From assembly GCA_024509875.1 (NCBI GenBank), contig JAMPIV010000305.1, forward strand, positions 248,001 to 312,000: 64,000 bases of DNA, written 5' to 3'. Within the stretch, counting starts at the first letter, position 1. Every line of letters starts with the position of its first letter. Positions 1 through 10,941 of the stretch are shown here, one piece after another. Under the pieces are notes generated by a model. The model was not told the DNA's origin, did no database searches, and saw nothing but the letters and a program-made list of their open reading frames with translations. The DNA is from Oreohelix idahoensis (lineage: Eukaryota; Mollusca; Gastropoda; Stylommatophora; Oreohelicidae). Position numbers and translations under genes: made by a program.

Positions 1-1
1 G

Positions 2-763
2 GAGGCAAATTTAACAGCCCGACCAACCAAATGTTGCGTTGGATGTAAAGAATTGGAATTTTTGGGACACACAGTTTATCAGGGAAACATGACCCCTGAC
101 CCAAAGAATTTAGAGAAACTACAGAAAGCCCCGAGACCACAAACCAAGAAGGACGTGAGATCCTTTGTCTCATTATGTGGTTTCTACCAGAAGTATATCA
201 AAAACTTTAATTCCATATGTGCACCGTTAACTGAATTGACACGTAAAGGACATCCAGATCGCATTACATGGACACCACAATGTGAAATGACTTACCAAGA
301 ATTGAAGGAAAAGCTCACAAGTAAACCCATTTTGAAATTACCTGACTTAAGTCAAGAATTCATAGTAAGGACGGATGCAAGTAATATTGGGTTAGGTGCA
401 ACTCTACTACAGAAATCAGATGCATTGGATGGGGAATTAAGCCCAGTGGCATATGCTAGCAGAAAGTTGAATAAAGCTGAAATCAACTACTCAACTAGCG
501 AAAAAGAATGTCTTGCAGTAATATGGGCGATAAAGAAATTCAATATTTATCTATATGGGAAGGCATTTAAGTTGCAAACAGACCACAAACCTTTATCGTT
601 TCTAGCACAGGCTAAGCATGAGAACTCTAGGTTACTCCGATGGTCTTTACTTCTGGCTCCATATAATTTTAGCATTGAGTATATATCTGGAAAAACCAAT
701 TTGGGAGCGGATTTTTTAAGCCGCCATCCGTGTGATGAGAATCACCGTAAACCCCAGAAATAA
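2..763 (+). CDS. Ty3-type reverse transcriptase/RNase H, 3' part (family A, copy 1)
   Basis: The frame is already open at base 2 and runs to a TAA at 761-763, so the 5' part lies outside the window. The first residues continue the thumb side of the reverse transcriptase (CCVGCKELEFLGH), followed by the connection and an RNase H domain: a TDAS motif near residue 122, SEKECLAV as the Glu motif, TDHKPL, and a GADFLSRHP ending. It matches 63195-63966 almost residue for residue, so both belong to one family. No stop or frameshift is visible in this part. As part of a Pol polyprotein it would copy element RNA to DNA and remove the RNA strand. The Ty3 assignment is secure; activity is unknown because the rest of the element is not seen. 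Confidence 0.93.
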   Translation, partial: EANLTARPTKCCVGCKELEFLGHTVYQGNMTPDPKNLEKLQKAPRPQTKKDVRSFVSLCGFYQKYIKNFNSICAPLTELTRKGHPDRITWTPQCEMTYQELKEKLTSKPILKLPDLSQEFIVRTDASNIGLGATLLQKSDALDGELSPVAYASRKLNKAEINYSTSEKECLAVIWAIKKFNIYLYGKAFKLQTDHKPLSFLAQAKHENSRLLRWSLLLAPYNFSIEYISGKTNLGADFLSRHPCDENHRKPQK

Positions 764-820
764 TAATAAATTTCTCTATGTGAATATAGAATAAAGGACT
801 GACATATAATGTCTGTTTTA

Positions 821-830
821 AGAGGGGAGG
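821..830 (+). promoter_or_regulatory. polypurine tract of family-A copy 1
   Basis: Ten purines (AGAGGGGAGG) lie directly before the TGTCGTGG start of the 3' LTR, the standard position of the plus-strand primer in LTR retrotransposons. Confidence 0.75.
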
Positions 831-3243
831 TGTCGTGGAATATTCTAATCCACATATATAAATTATCAAGTAAATATAAAGCCTAATAAATACATATAAT
901 AAATAAAGGAAGAAGAATGGTAAAGAACAGTGCTGTCACAATGACTGTACTCGAAATCCCCCTTGTTTTCTGCTTCGTCTGCAAATTGTAACGCTTTCAC
1001 GTTGATAGTAAAAGCTTACTGTATTATACCCGCTTTCTTCAATGAAACGTGTGCTGTATTTCTTGGAAAAACATTGAGAGGCAGACTGCGTAATGACCTA
1101 AATTAATCCTAACATTAATTATACTGCGTTACCAAAACGAACGAACAGATGGACTAAAGGATAAAGAGAGAGGGAGGGCTGAAAATCAGGAACGCATGCA
1201 ACACGCGTCGCGCGATACACAAATGCTGCCATCACGCGTGTAAGACTACATGCACTAACTTTTTTTCAGACGGACAGTGATAAAATACATTACCCTTCCC
1301 AGAGTTAGGTTTTAAAATCACAAAAAACGCTTATTAGGAAAGATAACAATAGATGGGTTTACGGTTGAAAACATAACAGTACCCAGACAGCACATCTTCG
1401 AAACAGGAGGTAGAAAATACATATTTTGAACGCAGCCACGTAGCTCTTTTAAATTTGGATATTTGGGTTCCTTAGGGCTTGCTGACAAAGAATATGTAAA
1501 ACGTTACGCAAATAGTCCAGGAATTAATAAATTATACCCAAAATAAAATAGTGGGGATGCCTGACAGCATGGAATCATTTCTGCTCATAAAATTTTTTTA
1601 TAACGTGTTTGAAAAAAATCTTACGTTACAGAATTAGCCTACCATGTAAACTCCAAATTGATTGGAGCGCAACAAATGAAAGACTAACCACGATTGGTCG
1701 GGCTATAAATACTATCTTTCGTTGTTAGGGGAGACGTGAAAAGGTAACATTTTTTCAAACACTTGTCGAAACGTGGCCTCATTGGCTAGACTCGCTGATA
1801 TACTCACTTAGGAGCGTTAGTTCGAGACCACTAGTGCAAATAATCTTGATAAAGCAACAGTGCGTTGAAGCCAGCTCATATTTGTGTTAAATAAAAGCCT
1901 GGAACATAAGCAGATGGGAATTTGTGCCAGTAATTGTGCCAGAATTCATTGCTAATCAACGTATCTGTGTTTATTTCCATGAAATTGTGGTAAGCTTGAA
2001 CCATTCAGTATCTTTTAATGAAAATTGAATGTAAATTGTTAATTTATGCCTGTATATATATGTGTAGTTCAGTGGCAAACAGGAGATAAAGCCTATAATG
2101 CTCCAGCCTGAACAGAGGGTGTCGGAGGGAAGTAAAACGGCATGGAATGGCCAAATAGTACACTGACACCTGGATGATTGATTAGACAGAAATAATGCTG
2201 GAAGTGCAGAGGCGTAGTGACCATTAAGGAGGGTAATGCTGGTATAAAGTATTTCAGATGAAGCTGACAGTTGGCCTAACGCTCTGAACTCAATGTTTGT
2301 GTTGTATTGTGCTCAGTGTAGAACTAGAGTATCAATTAGTTATGAAGTAGAAGGTACATCCTTCTTGTTTTCAGGGACCGTGGTCTTGATGGTACTGAGC
2401 AGCACCTGGTCAGAGCTTTGCTGAATCCAGAGTCGGACAGCATACTCCTTGGTCTTTTTAGCTATCAGTGAGGTGTCTCCAGAGCCCAGGGGAGAATTCG
2501 AGCAGAGGAGTCCTTTCCTGCCGCCATCACGCAAGATAAGCTGATTTGGCCAGCTGAGCTCAACATTATGTCCCCTCATCTTGAAATGACTTTATAAAAA
2601 TAACATTCAGAGGGGAATTTAATTGTCTTAATATCAGGAACTGAGAACATCTCCAATACTAGTCCCAAAAGACAAACTATTGAAGTCATGATGACAAATA
2701 CCAACAGAGCTTGAACAAAACAAAACCAGTATTACCTCATATTACCACTACACAACTGACACACATAGGATATTTTAATAATATATGTCACTACAATATT
2801 CATATTGATAAAGTCTGTACATATACTTGTAATTAAAATTGATTGTGATTCCTGGTTCCTTTGTATTTGAATCAGGACACATATACCTTTATGATAACCA
2901 TGAATACATATTGTTATTTGAAAAGTTATCAGTGACTCCTTAAGATATTCTCATAGAGTGTTATATGTATGTGAGTGTCACAGTGTTGTCAAGAGTAGTG
3001 GATTAAATTAAATTGTTTATCTGTCTGTTGTTGTGACTTACACTTCATCATACACATACCCTAGACACATAACGTAGTCATCACACTATTCCAGAATAAT
3101 TCTGACTGAGATATATAGATATGTGGTAGCAAGTAAGGTTATCTATAATACACTACTCTTAATAGATATAGATACCTTCACAGCTGATCTCAGTCAGTAC
3201 ACTAAGTCCCCTATAAATATTTATAACATCCCACTTCACCACA
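831..3243 (+). repeat. 3' LTR of family-A copy 1 (2.4 kb)
   Basis: The LTR begins TGTCGTGG after the polypurine tract and ends CACCACA. The end is set by alignment with the 5' LTR of the second family-A copy (57434-59716), which also ends CCACCACA. The two share recognisable blocks, for example the stretch around 1441-1520 against 57959-58050 and the last 200 bases. A TATAAATA at 1704-1711, preceded by an ATTGG box, is a possible promoter. An LTR of 2.4 kb is long for a Ty3-type element. The short reading frames inside look accidental. Confidence 0.8.
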
Positions 3244-3289
3244 CAGGGACAGAGTTCTATACCTTATAAAGTTACCATGTATCAAAGAA

Positions 3290-3624
3290 CACCCGTGTGT
3301 TACCGGGGCCCGAAAGGGGAGCAAAGAATAGTAACACTGCACCCTACCACGCATGTCGTAAAAAGCGACTAAGGAGGGTATGGGCATGGGGCTGTTTACC
3401 CCATCCCGTAAAAACTTCGCACAGTGGGCTGATCACCTGCTTGCCAACCAATCTGATTACGGAAACAATGATAGATTGTTTGGTCTGTTTTTGTTCCACA
3501 AAGACGCCACTAGGCGTGGTGGAAACAGCGATAGATTGATCAATTTGTTGTTGCCCTAAGACGCCACTAGGCGTACTGGCCACATACTGCTTTGCCGGTT
3601 GATGGCTAAGGATGGAAGAAGAAG
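3290..3624 (+). mobile_element. short non-autonomous retroposon with LINE-like 3' tail, copy 1
   Basis: A 335-bp unit flanked by a perfect 13-bp target duplication, ATGTATCAAAGAA at 3277-3289 and 3625-3637. A near-identical copy lies at 41221-41558 and a 5'-truncated one at 16578-16704. It ends in a GAAGAA repeat. The last 60 bases (GGCCACAT...TGCTTTG...GTTGATGGCTAAGGAT) match the 3' end of the LINE fragment at 52428-52840. The head contains GTCGTAAAAAGCGACTAA, which I associate from memory with RTE-type LINE 5' ends. An 80-codon ORF inside is probably not coding. Mobilisation in trans by that LINE is inferred. Confidence 0.85.
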
Positions 3625-3637
3625 ATGTATCAAAGAA

Positions 3638-6392
3638 ACATAAACATTGCAAATGTATGTACTCCATTTTGGAGATTATTATTCTATTCTTTTTTTCTAC
3701 TGACCCCCATGGCGTGCTGACACCTAATAGTGTACTGTAATTATTGCTTACATTCCTTTCGTAAACTTAAGTAATGTCATGGTATGAATACTGCACCCTC
3801 CCAATGGGAACGTGCATATTTTTAAGCCCACTTGATCAGTTGGATGGGAACACGGCTGCGTTGTAATGTTTTTAATGTACCTGTGTGAACAAATAATGTT
3901 ATGCTATGGACGCGACATGGAAACACCGATGTGAGAATTAGTCTTGTGGATGTTAATAGGAAGATTACCAGTATGGAAGGAACAACATACAGATTAGTCT
4001 AACATAATAAAAATTCCACCTTTGGGGTGAACCTAATATTAAAAGTAAATTGATGTTAGGATTTGTATTTTGCTTAAGGTAGTGTATGTATGTTTGTCTC
4101 AGTTTCAGGCACACTGCCGTAAAAGCTTAAGTAGGCGCAATATTGAGAGGACGCACCATACTCTCTCCTATGCCCTTGCCAGTAAGCAGCTGTGAGACGT
4201 ATGCTGTCACCCACCCACACCCCTACCCCCTCCATATACCTGTACTCACCCACTGCCCGAGTCCATTAAACTTGTGGAAGTTTGCAGACACTATTCATCT
4301 GTAGTGCAGTTCTAGCAAAAAACAACCATGCGCCATTGAACAGTGTACATTACTGGGTCTTTACTCACCAGGTCATCTGAGGTCAGGTCACATAGGTATC
4401 TACTACCTCATCTGACGCAATTTCACCAGCACTTAGAAAAGTGGGTAACCGTGTTTATCCTCGGAGAATACCACCAGCACCCAGACATAGTAATATCTAT
4501 ATTTAGCAGTCCCTACACTCACAGTGAGCCTGATCATTACCTCCGGAGCATTGGCATTATTTATTTTTCCCAGCTCAAGGATAGAGCTTATTTTTGTAAC
4601 ACCATTCCAAGGAGGTATATTCACTGATACTGGATGCAGTGGTTGTTTACTTTTTTTTTTTTTTTTGTGGACTAGCATTATGCTGCATAGACTGTATGTC
4701 TTTTGTGTGTCATTTCTTACTTGTGCTCTGGATTTCTAAAAATGACTAACTGTTACTTTTCTTGTGATTAATATTGATGTTGTGTGACATTGGATCTGTT
4801 GTTATCTACATTCCACAGAGTTATTTTTTTTAATATTTTTATGTAATAAATTTAATCTTACTGGTTAATGCGCTTGTTCAAAACCTTCATCCATATTTAT
4901 TATTATGCAACTTCGTAGCTCTTACTATTTCTCTGTCTACTAGTGAGAGAGAGAGAAGAGAGAGCAGGTGAAACTTAAGAATACATAAGTGAGCTGAGAG
5001 GCTTGGAAAGAGATATAGCTTTAATAGATCTTCTTCCAGGCTGTCTTAAGATTCTTCCTAATTTCGCACATTAGGCCTATCTATGTTTTCTCTATAATTC
5101 TTGCAGTTCACTCAAATTCTCTTACTCAACAAATTACGTTTAAAACCCAACTCACGACAGTTAGGTTAAGGCTAGCTGTAATGTAAATAATGATAGCCAG
5201 TCTGGCGACATGGAGGACCTTGTCTTCTTTCCTTGCCATGTACCGGAGGGTTAGGCCTACAGTTAGGATTCTTAGGCCTAGGCCTAATCCTAACCCAGTT
5301 GACATGAAGACAGTGGGCCGTGTTCTTTCTTTACCATCCAAATAAGTAACCATTGTCGTAACAGTTAGGCTTAAGTTTATGATTCCTAAACCTAACCCGT
5401 GCCCCTAATTTCTGTGTCTTTGTCTTCTTTTTTGAGATTGTATCAAACACACAACCTACCATTCTTCAATCAACCCCTTAACCCTTATTACTCTCTGAAT
5501 TCTTATTTAAGGACGTATCAATGTGACGACTTAATTGGCCACCGGATCTATAGACATTTGGGCAAAATCGGACACACGTCCCATTCTTCTAAATTTCAAC
5601 TGACATGGATTATTATTAACGTTGATCTAACAATTTAACGTTTACCTCTTCCCTAACGACGTGTCAATTGTGTAGGCTATTTAAAGTCAGTAGGCCTATT
5701 GAGAATAGTATAACAATATCTCGAACATAATGCCTTTAAAATATCGCCTCATGAATATTAAATTAAAAGTAGGGCCTACTTTGAATGAACACATCACAGT
5801 GCATTTTCCACTCCCAGCTTTCAATACCGCACCCAGTAGCAGCTTTCTTAGACACGGCACAGTAAGTGGAAACGATCTTTCGTTAACACAGTCACTGAAA
5901 CTACACATTTTAAATATTTTTAAAGCAAAGAACATAAAGTAAACAGATTAAACTTACATGAATGCTTTTCCCTTGTTCACAGTGGTCACCGTTGCAAGAC
6001 ATCTTTCTCGATCTTTACTTGGGTTGGGTGTACAGAATGGAACTTGAACAGCCTATCTCCGACCTAAAACTACTTTCTTGTCCTACCACAACGAGATAAT
6101 TGTCCAGTCCTAACAGTCTGTAGCCAGCAAAAGGGTATTGTAATTTGCCAGATCTGCAAACCATACCGCGGCTAAACTGAACCTAGATTACTAAAGAGCG
6201 AGAAATATGCAGTGTTAATGAGCAAGTAACAAAACTACTGTACATATATATCCCATTTCATTTTTTTTTAACTGAAAAATAAAATTGTTAGCATTTTATA
6301 AATGCAATTTTTTTTTTTTTAGAGATTGAAAAGATAGGAAAATAATTTAGCGTATGTTCTCGTTACACCAACCAACGAGCACTCATTTATAA
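3638..6392. other. intergenic, no gene recognised
   Basis: AT-rich sequence without a convincing ORF. It holds a T run at 4651-4666, a short GA microsatellite near 4944-4965, and a cluster of AGGCCTA motifs between about 5070 and 5770, including the 16-bp palindrome TTAGGCCTAGGCCTAA at 5272-5287. Confidence 0.6.
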
Positions 6393-6394
6393 AT

Positions 6395-6640
6395 GTCTGT
6401 AACTTTTGTTGTTGTTCTCCAAGTTCCAGAGCCATACAATAGGGCTGACGTGACATTTGAGTTGAAGATTCTTATTTTCGTGTTGGACTCGATTTCTCTT
6501 GATCCCATATGCTTCCTTATTCTCCATATGTTTTCCAATGCAATGAAAACTCCTCTTGCTTTGTGTATTCTTATTTTGAAATCGTCTTTACCTCCAACTT
6601 TATCTATATTGCTACCAAGATTTGTGTACGATGCCAGTAA
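6395..6640 (-). pseudogene. LINE reverse transcriptase C-terminal fragment
   Basis: Read on the minus strand this gives a run containing KIRIFNSNV, ALLYGSGTW and an upstream KARGVF segment. This is the region after the catalytic domain of non-LTR reverse transcriptases, where related LINEs read NVKSVLLYGSETW. It covers about 80 codons and has no catalytic residues, so it is a truncated relic. Its family differs from the other LINEs in this window as far as I can tell. Confidence 0.7.
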
Positions 6641-6870
6641 GAAGGGCTGATTTGGTAAGGACCATCTTCATTGCACACGGACAATCCCATCAGTGCTTCG
6701 ATCTCCTTCCTTAGATCATACAAGGAGGATCTCAGCGCAGTGCACGAAGTCGGTAACACCGGCGAGGATCCCAAATATAGGGAATCACACGTTCTATAAC
6801 TATTTTTGTGGCGGGTAGATTTCCTAATTTTGTACATTTTGCTAGGGCAACTGTCGTATGACCAGCTCTT

Positions 6871-7604
6871 TATTTATTAATTTTTTAATATAATGATGAA
6901 AAATTAGCCCGTCCAACCTCTGATGGGTTATAATTAGGATATATATCGATTTTAATTCCAAATAATATGAATAAACTGCCGATACGGGAAAGTGGCATCA
7001 CATGTGTCAAATCATTGTACATAGGGCAAATCAAAATTACCAATTTTGTGTGTATGAAAAAAAAAAAAGAAAGAAAAACAAACAAACAGATAAAAATGAG
7101 ATAAAACAAAACTAACATTCAGGGGAAGGGGTATAAAGGCTTGGTGTTTCCAGTTAGATATTTAATTGATTTTTACTTGCCATACGTCACATGTATTGTA
7201 CGAACATCATCAGTCCCAATTACTATACATTAACTTTTGTTCTTGTTAAATACTTTTTGATTATTTTTATTATTATGCAGTTCCCTAGATCTGTCTATTC
7301 TTAACAACTCTTCTATATTTATAGGTAAATGTAATGCCTGCATATAAACTAATATTTGGATTCTCATTTGTTCAGACCTCTTACATTTCAACAAGAAATG
7401 CTCTATATTATTGTCTTGAAGACATCTTGCACAGTAAGATTCTTCTATTCTGAAATAACATTATCCCAGCTGTAGTCTGAGAAGATTCTTATTTCTGGGA
7501 ATTTTCAATTCCATAGATATCTGACATTTTCTTGTTGGAGCCTTGAACATTTTACAAGTGTGTCTTCCTTTCAGATTTTTGTCCTTCTCTGCTTTCCATT
7601 CATC
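6871..7604 (-). mobile_element. LINE 3' end, 5'-truncated copy A (RNase H-type LINE)
   Basis: This block repeats the neighbouring 7613-8375 block: the 3' UTR (CCAACCTCTGATGGGTTATA on the plus strand near 6915 and 7655) and the C-terminal coding part (TTCTATATTTATAGGTAA near 7311 and 8068). It is therefore a truncated second copy of the minus-strand LINE, joined head to tail with copy B. Several indels break the frame. Confidence 0.75.
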
Positions 7605-7612
7605 TGTTATTA

Positions 7613-9021
7613 TTATTATTTTTTTTAATTAATGAAGAAAAATATCCCGTTCAACCTCTGATGGGTTATAATTAGGATATATATTGTTTTCAATTCCAAA
7701 TAATATGAACAACTGCCGATATGAGAAAGTGGCATCACATTTGTCAATTCATTGTAAATAGAAGCAATCACAATTGTGCTTATACGTTAAATAAAAAAAA
7801 ATTAAAAAATAAAGGAACAAAAAACAAACAAAATCAAGAAGAAACTTTGAACAAGAATAATATTAAAGTGGAGGGTGATGGTTCCAGTTATATAACTGAC
7901 TTTAACAGATATTTAATTGACTTTCATCTGTTAAAAGTCATATGCGTTGTAAGAACAGCATCAGACCTTCACATTCCCAGCCACTATATATTAACATTTG
8001 TTCGTGTTAAATATTGTTTGACTATATTATGCAGTTCCCTAGGTCTGTCTATTCTTAACACCTCTTCTATATTTATAGGTAAGTTGGATGCTTGCAAATA
8101 ATCTAATAATGGTATTCTCATTTGTTCATACCGCTTACATTTTAACAAGAAATCTTCTATATTATTGTCTTGAACACATCCTGCACAGTAAGGTTCTTCT
8201 ATTCTGAAATAGCCTTTTCCCAGCTGTAGTCTGAGACGTTTCTTATTACTGGGAATTTTCAATTCCCTAGATATCTGACATTTTCTTGTTGGAGCCTTGA
8301 ACATCTTATGTGCATGTCTTCCTTTCAGATTTTTATCCCACTCTGCTTTCCATCCATCTGTTATTAAATCTTTAATTAAGGTCTTAATCTCTGATTTACT
8401 CATCCCTACATTTATTAGATTTTTATCAGATCTACCTTTATTGGCTTCTTTATATGCCTTTTCATTTCCTTCTATGCCAACATGTGAAGGTATCCAAGCA
8501 ATTAAGACTGAACATCCTCTGGAATATAAGTATGTAGTAGCCAAAAATATCTCCTCTGCCATATCAGGTCTACTACATTCTCGTAAGTTTCTAAGTGCTT
8601 TAATTGTTGAAAGAGAGTCAGTTAAAATTGTTTCTTGGGAGGGTTATTAGAGAATATTTCTAGTACTTTTAGTATTGCCACCATCTCTGCAGTGAAAATG
8701 GATGTACGGTATTTTCCGTGATGCTATATTCTTTTGCCATTTTCCATATTGGAGTATATATTCCTATCCCCAATTTGCCATCCTCTCCCTTGTATCCATC
8801 TGTGGATACAGTAATGCTGCCCTTTGATTGTTGTTGTATATATTTTTTGGCGGTGTTTTTTAATATTTTCTTTATTATTTGCTTTCAAGTATTTCCGCAA
8901 GGTGGTAGTCCGTGTCTTGTTCCTTCATCCCCCATGGTGGAACCACTTGTAATCATAACTGTTATTAATTAATGTAACCAGGTGGACAATTTCCTCCATA
9001 CACTTCCGTCATGTAGGGTAT
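7613..9021 (-). pseudogene. LINE RNase H and C-terminal region, copy B
   Basis: The minus-strand frame at 7984-8562 reads WIPSHVGIEGNEKAY, the C-terminal RNase H motif of LINEs of the I/Jockey-like group, followed by a CX2C-X(9)-C zinc-like stretch (CAGCVQDNNIEDFLLKC). Upstream, across frameshifts, are the DGYKGEDG and TDSLSTIKALRNL blocks that supply the other catalytic acids. The last expected Asp (EKAD) is Tyr here and the frame is broken near 8640, so it is dead. The LINE continues at 19392-19690 and was split by the element at 9022-19386. The 3' UTR runs to a T8 tract near 7619. Confidence 0.85.
9017..9021. repeat. target-site duplication of element B1, left
   Basis: GGTAT directly precedes the LTR and is repeated at 19387-19391 after the other LTR. 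Five bases is normal for Ty3-type integrases. Confidence 0.85.
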
Positions 9022-10540
9022 TGTAAAAGTGTCTTTTCTTCTTTATTTCCCACTCTGTAAAGTGTCAGTCTGTATGCTCTGTAAGGAAGAGTGGTGTGTT
9101 GTTGAGATCAGGCATGCTCCAGTCTACCCAGCTGTAAATGGGTAACTCACCCTAGTCCTGAGTTAGGGAAGGCAAAGGCTCCAGGGGAAGCAGGCCCTAA
9201 ACTTGGTCACTTCAACCGACGCAGGATGGTGTATGTATGAAGTAGAAGTGTAGAGTGTGATTACCGCGAATGGTGTACTGTTCGTGTGCTGACCAATATA
9301 ACCACTCATACACTTGTGTCTACAAGGCACCAATGCAGACTGCTGGAATCTTTGTTTACTCAATTTATTCAGACGTACACACTGGGACATACGAGTACAT
9401 CATGGTATGTTGACATATCAATTTGTAGGTATACATAGCAGATCTGAAGTCATGACACATTCAGAAATAATGGGCAGTACATCAAAAGTTCAATGTCATG
9501 ATACATTATGGCCGCATCCCCCTATCTGACTAAACGCGTCAGTGAAGGCAGATCGGTAAATAACTAAAGTTACTTGACGTCCATAGTTTGTAGTATATAT
9601 TATGAAACCACGAAAGGGGGGTTTCTAGCAAGATTGAGATCTCCCTGTCACTGTCCGATAATAGGATAAATAATCTGTTCTCTTGGCAGTGATCAAAACA
9701 TATGATGACCGAAATCTAACATGGCTGCCTCCCTGAGTTGTCGTTCACTCATTCATAGGAAGGAGAATATAAGCCAGAGTTAATTTATAATGGGTATATA
9801 AATGATTTCATAAATGTTTCCATACAGCTCTACGGTGATCAGGTTAATTCACGTAGCCATAACCGCTGTAGGAAAGTCTGTCATCTTCGTCGATACAAAA
9901 CACGACCCTAGCGATACGAAGCACAATGTTCCATCTAGGTCGAATCGACATGAGATCATCAAAATAGGGTCTGGCAATACATGGAGTCCGAATTATACAT
10001 TGTACCGTACCTTAGGAGAGTCTCTAACATAAACTATAGTAGAGATACCATCTCCTTTAGAAGAAAACCACTTCATGAATCATATTTCCTTAAGAATCTA
10101 CCAGCCCTTTGAAAAGTGCGTACCCGCCATTATCACGGTACATCGGAACTCATCACGACTTGTCAAGACAACTCATACTTCCGCTAGACCGGAATAATAA
10201 GAATCTAGTCCCGCCTACCCATCCAAAATATACAATATAGGACTGATTCTACTTGTACTAATAATATGTAATACATATGAATTCAGGCCATAAACATAAT
10301 AAGCAAATTAATCTATTTTCTGGCCCTAAAAATAAGTACAAATATAAGAGCAATATCCTTGCGCCGGATCAATATCAAGAACGATTACTCCTATAATCAA
10401 AAGTGTGAATCAAACATGGATTATCTCGCTTTTACCATAGACAGCATTTTCATACACAAATGAATGAATGTCTATATTTTTCCCATATTAAATAGCCATA
10501 TCGATTTTTGTAATATGTGCGTCAAAATATGCACGCAACA
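9022..10540 (-). repeat. 3' LTR of B1
   Basis: A 1519-bp copy. On the minus strand it begins TGTTGCGTGCATAT and ends CTTTTACA. Next to it, at 10541-10575, is a CCACACCCCTCGGG stretch, which on the minus strand is the purine-rich GAGGGGTGTGG presumed to prime plus-strand synthesis. Confidence 0.9.
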
Positions 10541-10941
10541 GATTACCACACCCCTCGGGAAAAAAAAATGGTACATTTTTTTTTTGAAATACATCTAGGA
10601 GCAACATACAATAGGCTCACAACGCACCAATAACAATGCGCAGATGATAAGCATAAGTTTTATGACCTTAGAGAAGGTACTTCTCTAAGTATTAATATTT
10701 CCAGAGAGGTGTCACCAACGCATACTACAATATTAGCAATGACACAATTTCCACATTAGTTTATACATAAATTTCATCTAAGATATCTTAACATCATGAT
10801 CATCAAAGACGAAAAACATTGAAAGATCAGCGGTGAATAAATATCAATGAACCGCTAAGTAGTGTTACAATCAATATATGATATATTACATATGTGTACA
10901 CATTTCAACATAGAAACAACTGTATCAAAGTTGTATAACAG
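10541..10941 (-). other. 3' untranslated region of B1 with conserved hairpin
   Basis: Non-coding. An inverted repeat AGCGGT...ACCGCT at 10829-10856 has the same arms as one in the 3' region of B2 (31477-31504). An A9 run and a T10 run near 10561-10588 flank the polypurine tract. Confidence 0.6.

Noticed and set aside
3297..3539. 80-codon ORF, repeated at 41228-41470
   Set aside because: Inside the short retroposon; the frame is not kept at its ends and the antisense strand is equally open.
6604..6837. 77-codon minus-strand ORF
   Set aside because: It overlaps the end of a LINE relic but shares none of its motifs; no homologue in the window.
7721..8101. 126-codon plus-strand ORF
   Set aside because: Antisense to the LINE 3' UTR and C-terminus; not conserved in the neighbouring truncated copy.
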